In this document: in pieces, positions 59,176 through 64,000 of the stretch
Position numbering within the stretch: the stretch's first letter is position 1
Layout: every line of letters begins with the position of its first letter
Assembly (NCBI GenBank): GCA_029582265.1
Contig: CM055837.1
Span: 10,801,926-10,865,925 of the forward strand
DNA length: 64,000 nt
Source of the DNA: Zoroaster sp. YZ-2022
Taxonomy: Eukaryota > Echinodermata > Asteroidea > Forcipulatida > Zoroasteridae
Reading direction: 5' to 3'
Notes under the pieces: model-generated
Databases searched by the model: none
The model's input: only the letters and a program-made list of their open reading frames with translations
What the model was told of the DNA's origin: nothing
Made by a program: the position numbers and the translations under genes

Positions 59176-59699
59176 ATACACATGCTAAACTGTTGTAAGT
59201 TATTTTCTAAGAATAACAAGTTGTGACGCCCTACATGTATTTCCAAATCCTGGCTGATACACATCATGTAAAACCAAAAACACGTACAGTTTATAGTGTA
59301 ATAGATACAGTATTCCTGGTACTGATACTGTACACGTTTAATTAAACATTCTGCTTTCAGCTCCAGATGGATTTAACTCACGTTGAAAACAATTTCGTTT
59401 TTAGAAGGATTTTCAGTAACTACAAAGCTACGAATACAGACCTTTTTTGGTTATACATGCAGCTGTCTAATGTCATTCAACCATGTGACTAACAAATGTA
59501 ATTGGGTCTCTAAGGCCCCCCCCCCCCCCCAAAAAAAGTTTCCGGTTTCTGGTCATCGGTCGGCTTCAAAATTGGTGTGGTGATGTTTTTGTTTGTTTTT
59601 TGTTTTTGTTTTTTTCCCTCGGCCATCTTTTTTGTTTTGCCAACAGGGAAATACATTATACATTGTATACGCGGGGACCAAATTTCCCATTATACAAAG

Positions 59700-59969
59700 T
59701 ATACTACTCAAAACAATTTAGGGAACACCGGATTTTTAACATCAAATAGGTTTGAAATGTTCCATAAACCGGGATTTTCATTTGCAACCCCCTCTCTCTT
59801 TCAGTAGTCATGTCATGAAATGTGTAATCACTACATGCATCCTTTATCATCTGTTTCATTGTGCAGTTGTTTCTCATCAATTCTGTGAAACATTGTGTTT
59901 ATCTGAAATAAATGATCTTGCTTTAACTGAGATTATTCCGGTGTTCCCTAAATTGTTTTGAGTAGTATA
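59700..59969 (+). mobile_element. Tc1/mariner-type MITE, copy 2
   Basis: Same 32-bp terminal repeats beginning ATACTACTCAAAACAATTTA and same interior as 42624-42892; TA on both sides. Near-identity of the two copies indicates recent activity of a transposase supplied elsewhere. Confidence 0.92.
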
Positions 59970-60273
59970 TATGGTGGCTAAGAAATCGGATAAACGTTCA
60001 TACCCCTATGTGAAAAAGTCGTTTAAAGCACAGCACAGCAGAATTCCAATCAATCCAGCAATTTTGGCTGCAATTGGACTTCGTTTCATAGCAACAAAAA
60101 AAAAAAAAAAATTAAAAATGACAACGCGTTGGTCTGAGGCGACACGCACGGAGACCAGAAAAAGGATACTTTTTTTTGGGTCTTAGGTTGAGATATAAAA
60201 AGTTATGTTGATTAGTTTCCTTATGACATAACCTTGCTTGGGGAAAAGGTCAGTCATTGATATGTGCCCTTCT

Positions 60274-60641
60274 TTAACCCTAACCTTCCCAAATCCTCCA
60301 AAATCCTCTTTGCTAAAGTGAAGGATTTTGAAGGATTGAGGTTACATGCTACATGCTCTTTGCTAAAGTAAAGGATTTTGGAGGATTGAGGTTATTAGGC
60401 ATACTTGCCTTTCCATGGTACATGTACATCCATGTTTGTTGTAGTGATTGTAAGGTCAGTGCTTGGAGTCAGTGGACACTGTTTATTGCTCCATGCATGC
60501 AGGGAGGGTCCCTGGCCATGTACATGCATTACACATTAGAAACACATGTGTGCATACATGTCATGTGCTTGCTTTACGACTGAAGGATTTTGGAGGATTC
60601 AGGTTATGTGTAAGCAAATGGGCCTAGGGAGTTAGGGTTAA
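60274..60641 (-). mobile_element. TTAA-type MITE, CCCTAAC family, inverted copy
   Basis: TTAACCCTAACCTTCCCAAA at the left and CTAGGGAGTTAGGGTTAA at the right. It is the reverse complement of 7927-8349 with one fewer internal AATCCTTCAAAATCCTTCAC module and only one 44-bp end unit. The open frame reading out of it is repeat-derived. Confidence 0.9.
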
Positions 60642-61043
60642 TACTTAAAAACAGAATGGATACCTCATTGCATGTGAACGGATCATAAGACAAATACAGC
60701 TCAAACGTGCCATTACCCGTGGATATTTCCCCATCTGCGTTCATGCAGAGATGGTCGAGAATTAGAAACATGCTCTTAAATCTGTGCTATTTTAGCCTCT
60801 TGCCCTATTAACAGACACACTCCATTTTCTTGTTTTGGCTGTTGTTCTATTACACAGTGCATGGTTTTCTCACTTGCACCGTACCATTATTGACTTTCTG
60901 TCCTCACATCTTTGAGATTTTTGCAATGCTGAAAGTGTGTACACTGTACGTGTGTCTGGTGTGTGTATTTGAAAGTAACTAGCGGTTTCATACATAATTA
61001 GCTACGTTTGCATTAAGTGTGGTTTAACCTTTTTCTGTTTTAG

Positions 61044-61079
61044 TTGAATTACCGCCTGGTGGCTGCACATTCATACCAG
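61044..61079 (+). CDS. QKI-like (quaking/how): Quaking/HOW-like protein, 36-nt linker exon (probable cassette)
   Basis: A good acceptor (CTTTTTCTGTTTTAG) and donor (GTAAAG) enclose 36 bases. Joined to the phase-1 end of 56107-56224 they read (A)TT GAA ..., giving IELPPGGCTFIP plus one base, with phase 1 kept. A length of exactly 12 codons means it can be skipped without changing frame: 56224 joins 61226 equally well, as Thr instead of Ala at the junction. The proline/glycine-rich content fits the QKI linker, but the peptide is not a family signature, so the exon is supported by splice sites and phase rather than homology. Confidence 0.65.
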
Positions 61080-61111
61080 GTAAAGAATATCCCAGTGTTC
61101 TTTCTGTAGAC

Positions 61112-61117
61112 ACTAAC
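61112..61117 (+). promoter_or_regulatory. ACTAAC element in the intron after the 36-nt exon
   Basis: ACTAAC lies 33 bases after the donor of the 36-nt exon and 109 bases before the next acceptor, followed by CTAAACC and a CACTAAAC. ACUAAY is the established core of the QKI binding site and also a good branch-site match. Downstream QKI sites often promote exon inclusion in vertebrates, so feedback on this gene's own splicing is possible. This is inference; a six-base match is weak evidence alone. Confidence 0.4.
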
Positions 61118-61225
61118 CAGCAGAAACCTCTAAACCAACCAACCAACCAACACACTAAACACTCACAATAATGATGCATTCTGTATTGTTTATTAATGAG
61201 CCAAAACTTGTTTGTATATGAACAG

Positions 61226-61510
61226 CTTCACCACGACAAATGATCCCACCGGGTACCGCGCTGATCCCCCAACCTCTTCGTTCTCCGACGCCCGCAACAC
61301 ACCCCCACCAGCTCCTTGCGCACCACCCAGCAGCAGCCCTCTTCCCTCGGATGGCCAGCGGCCAGACCTTACTTGCCAATGGAATGGCTCCGCCGATGGT
61401 CTCCACAGCTGACGGCTCTGGTTTTATGTTCTCCCCTTACGAGCACTACCCTTATGCAGTGACGCCTACAATGTTGGACTACCCTCCTACGCCTTCTGAG
61501 GGTCAAATTG
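61226..61510 (+). CDS. QKI-like (quaking/how): Quaking/HOW-like STAR protein, Pro/Tyr-rich C-terminal exon
   Basis: Acceptor GTATATGAACAG, donor GTATGT, 285 bases, phase 1 to phase 1. The peptide starts (A)SPRQMIPPGTALIPQPLRSP, TPATHPHQLL and continues AAALFPRMASGQTLLANGMA, PPMVSTADGSGFMFSPYEHY, PYAVTPTMLDYPPTPSEGQI. It parallels vertebrate QKI's APRIITGP..., LRTPTPAG, and especially the YTPYEYPYTL.....LEYP.EPSG block immediately before the alternative C-termini. The tail region recruits partners and carries localisation signals in the family. The canonical last exon (RRHDMRVHPYQR-type nuclear tail) was not found before 64000. Confidence 0.95.
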
Positions 61511-61536
61511 GTATGTCATGTATCGGAGTGCATTGA
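61511..61536 (+). other. Possible read-through C-terminus of the quaking-like protein
   Basis: If the donor after 61510 is not used, the frame continues GMSCIGVH and stops at TGA 61534-61536. Vertebrate QKI isoforms end in short alternative tails after the same point, one of which also begins Gly-Met. Whether this intron is ever retained cannot be told from the sequence. Confidence 0.25.
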
Positions 61537-63910
61537 TCTGTACATTCACATGTGATCAATTGCATCCGGTGCTTTGTGATGTGGACTATGTTATCAATTT
61601 TTTTATCGACAGTCCTGCACACCAAAGACCTATTTGTGTACATTTTTGGACAGTTTATTTATCTTATTTTAAAGGAAAAAAATGGTGAATCTATTTTAGG
61701 CAAGAACCATTTGAATTACTTGTTTGAATTGGCGCAAACTGGCAGTAAAATAGCCTAGTTATTTGGGTATCTTTATTACATAGGTGTGCTTCATTATAAT
61801 TAATGTTTATTTACGCCTTATTATTTTTATGTTAAAGTAGTTTTGGTTACGTATAATATATACAAAATAATTCTCCAAAAACAATTGTGAGCCAAAGAAA
61901 ACAAAATTATACCAAAAAGTATTGAATTTTATCCCTGAAAAAAAAAATACCTTGAAGGTTTTCTGTATAAATTAACGTGTTAAGGCAACATCTTTGATCA
62001 CTTATAACCAGCGAAAAGCAAATGAAGAGATGAAATTTTTTTATGCATCAATTGCATCAATAATGATAACATGCCAGTACAAGACAACTCAGGAATGACT
62101 TCATAGAAATCCACAAAATAACAGTTTTGAAATCCAAAATTAACAAACGCTTTTAGATTTGCGTCCTTAAAAACCATAAACTCGCGCTCTGTTAGACACT
62201 GCAAATGTTCCAAGAAGATCACAGGATCAAGTTATGGGGTCTCGTACAACGGCAGAACTCGATGACACTACCATAGTACTAATTCCTGTAGATGGATTAG
62301 AAGTGAAACTCATTGACATAGAAACGAGTTATTTTGTTTTCTTGTTGACATGGTGCACTGCAAAAACTCAGATAAATAACTCAAATCATTGATTAACCAC
62401 ATAACATCCTCTTTTTAATTGTGATCTTTTTTTTTGTATATTAATTGCTACCACTTAAAGAGTCGCATTGTCTTAACTAATTATGAAAACACTCACAACC
62501 TCTACTGCTGCCAGTCAGTGGTTCTTTTATGCTGTGAAAATTGTCATTTAAATTTTCACAACTGTGATTTCTTTTCCCCCGATAGGTGTAAAAACACTCG
62601 ACAGTACTTTGAAAACAAATTATCGGTTTGTCTGAAAAACCTCAAATTATTGCTGAGATGCAATGAATACTTGATTTGAATGAAATCCTTTGAAAAAATC
62701 CTTTGAACAGCTCAACATTCAAGTTACAACGACTGTAACATTTCCCCTCTAATTAAAGTCTTGGAAAATGACCTGCAAGCGCAAACCAAAAAACCCGCAC
62801 TACACATTTTGTCCGACAAACTACTTTGTTTTGACTCCTAAAGTCTTGAATTTAGTTTTCTACACTCTGTTAAACGTCCACCATTTCAAAAGTTTTAAAA
62901 TCAGACGTGAAAGTATAGACAGGTGTGCAGTGACTGGCTATTACTTGATTATCATATCCCCTGTTATCATGCATTGATTCATGATATGGTAGATTCCCCC
63001 ATCAGTGAATTTTCGTTCACTGGTGTTTTTTCTGTCACATAACACTATCATGAACTTCATTCAAGGCACTCATTAACAATTTGCCTTCAAACATTTGGTT
63101 GATCCATGCTACAAAAACCTATATATTTCGGTATTAATTTGTATTCCGTTTTAAACGAATTTGCTATAAATGAAAGCATGAAAGAGTTATGGAGACAGAA
63201 AGGACCTAATTGTTGGAGACATGTTGGTTTTTCTTTCACAATTAATTACAGAAAAACTTTTTATATTCTAATTTTCTCAAACCACTTCAGGTTTTCATGT
63301 TTGAAATATCTGATAATTGTTTCTCCTACACCATTGGTTTCACAGCATGTTTGTTTTTTCCCCCAATTTTTTCATCTGTCCCCTTTATTTTTGTGGTCAA
63401 CTTTATTGCTTTTTATCTGGGGATATTCTGGCATGATTTATGCAAATCTCTTTCTGTTGTTGGCTGGACAAGAAAACCTTGCATGTCTCCACCATTACAG
63501 CTTGAATTTCTAGCCCAGTGTTTCACATATAATTGATTTCTGTTTCCTCTCCTTCAGAAATTCATGAATTACCAGCGTTTTTATATTTTTCTCTACCCTT
63601 TTCGTTTCTTAATGTTACACCATCACCTTAAACCAACCCTTTTCCCTGAGAGAAAGCCTGCCCTTTCCACGTAATCACCACTCCTTGTCTACCTGTGCTT
63701 ATCTCGCTTTCATCCTATGCTATTTTCTAAGTCTGTAACTGAAGCTTTCCAAGTTGGGGGGGGGGGGGAAAGGTGTCGAGAACCTGCTCCTTGGTGGGTC
63801 GCAAAAAGGGGCATACTGCAAAAAATACGGAGGCCTACAAAAAATGTTACATTTAAAAAAATATATAAAAATTTAAAAAAAAACATAAATTTACACCCCA
63901 AAAAAAAAAA

Positions 63911-63930
63911 TATATATATATATATATATA
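63911..63930 (+). repeat. (TA)n microsatellite after an A-run
   Basis: About ten TA units following AAAAAAAAAA at 63900-63910. Confidence 0.9.
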
Positions 63931-64000
63931 CATAAATGCCATGGAACATACTCCCTCTCCGAGCTATAGTTGTTTTCTCTTGAGATGCCAATTTTGCCGA

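Larger units (their letters stand above)
56225..61043 (+). other. 4.8-kb intron between the Qua2 exon and the 36-nt exon
   Basis: Starts GTAAGT and ends CTTTTTCTGTTTTAG. It contains two AGGGACAATATC MITEs, a 20-bp tandem repeat, a fold-back element, a mariner-type MITE and an inverted CCCTAAC MITE (all listed). A C-rich run occurs at 59517-59531 and an A-run at 60098-60110. 56230-57700, 59180-59690, 59975-60270 and 60645-61040 show no supportable feature. 57955-58060 has the GAAAATGCATTCAGTTTTGT 3' block of the dispersed GGGAAGGTACAACA repeat. Confidence 0.85.
61511..64000 (+). other. Intron or 3' region after the last visible exon
   Basis: Starts GTATGT. AT-rich DNA without a recognised element until a G-run (63769-63777) and a (TA)n run (63911-63930). 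A strong acceptor-like tract TGTTTCCTCTCCTTCAG ends at 63557 and is followed by a frame compatible with the phase-1 donor at 61510, described in the findings. No further exon is established. Confidence 0.6.

Noticed and set aside
59971..60186. 71-codon frame beginning directly after the mariner-type MITE (MVAKKSDKRSYPYVKKSF...)
   Set aside because: Lysine-rich because of an A-run, no family resemblance, and no relation to a transposase; likely chance.

Overview
The window is intron-rich, AT-rich animal nuclear DNA carrying the middle of one recognisable gene on the + strand: a quaking/held-out-wings (QKI) family STAR RNA-binding protein. Six exons can be read with correct splice sites and phases: 16521-16648, 36506-36622, 37347-37490, 56107-56224, 61044-61079 and 61226-61510. 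Together they encode about 276 residues in frame: the end of the Qua1 dimerisation region, the whole KH domain, Qua2, and the proline/tyrosine-rich tail up to the point where QKI isoforms diverge. The start codon exon (N-terminal Qua1) and the canonical last exon were not found and should lie outside the window. Everything before 16521 is therefore intron 1 or 5' flank, and everything after 61510 is the next intron or alternative 3' exon space.

The QKI residues, the vertebrate-like exon boundaries, a tRNA-Leu-derived SINE with a deuterostome-type (TTA)n tail and the many short DNA-transposon repeats fit an invertebrate deuterostome. An echinoderm such as a sea star is my best guess, but the sequence alone does not settle the species.

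The rest is a dense set of mobile elements. Dominant are short non-autonomous elements (MITEs) bounded by TTAA, with ends starting CCCTAAC, CCCTCCTAC, CCAGTTCGC, CTCTTTCT or AGGGACAATATC. At least nine sequence families share the TTAA target. One copy (4575-5333) has its terminal 44 bp amplified about ten times into a small satellite. Others are a Tc1/mariner-like MITE (two near-identical copies), long fold-back elements, three SINEs, two 5'-truncated LINE 3' ends (one inserted inside a MITE), a palindromic Penelope-like terminal repeat with a hammerhead-ribozyme-like core, a 1987-bp element with eight scattered GTCACACACGTAAC motifs, and a 544-bp element ending in GGGTGCGTTCGAG.

Layout: 1-16520 intron 1/flank with MITEs, the 44-bp satellite and a SINE; 16521-16648 Qua1/KH linker exon; 16649-36505 a 19.9-kb intron with a 31-bp satellite (18313-19024) and nested LINE/MITE; 36506-37490 two KH exons separated by a 724-nt intron; 37491-56106 an 18.6-kb intron with the Penelope-like palindrome and the 1987-bp element; 56107-61510 Qua2 and C-terminal exons, including a phase-neutral 36-nt exon that may be optional. 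No second gene, tRNA gene, rRNA or CRISPR array is supported. Nearly all short open frames are chance or lie in repeats.
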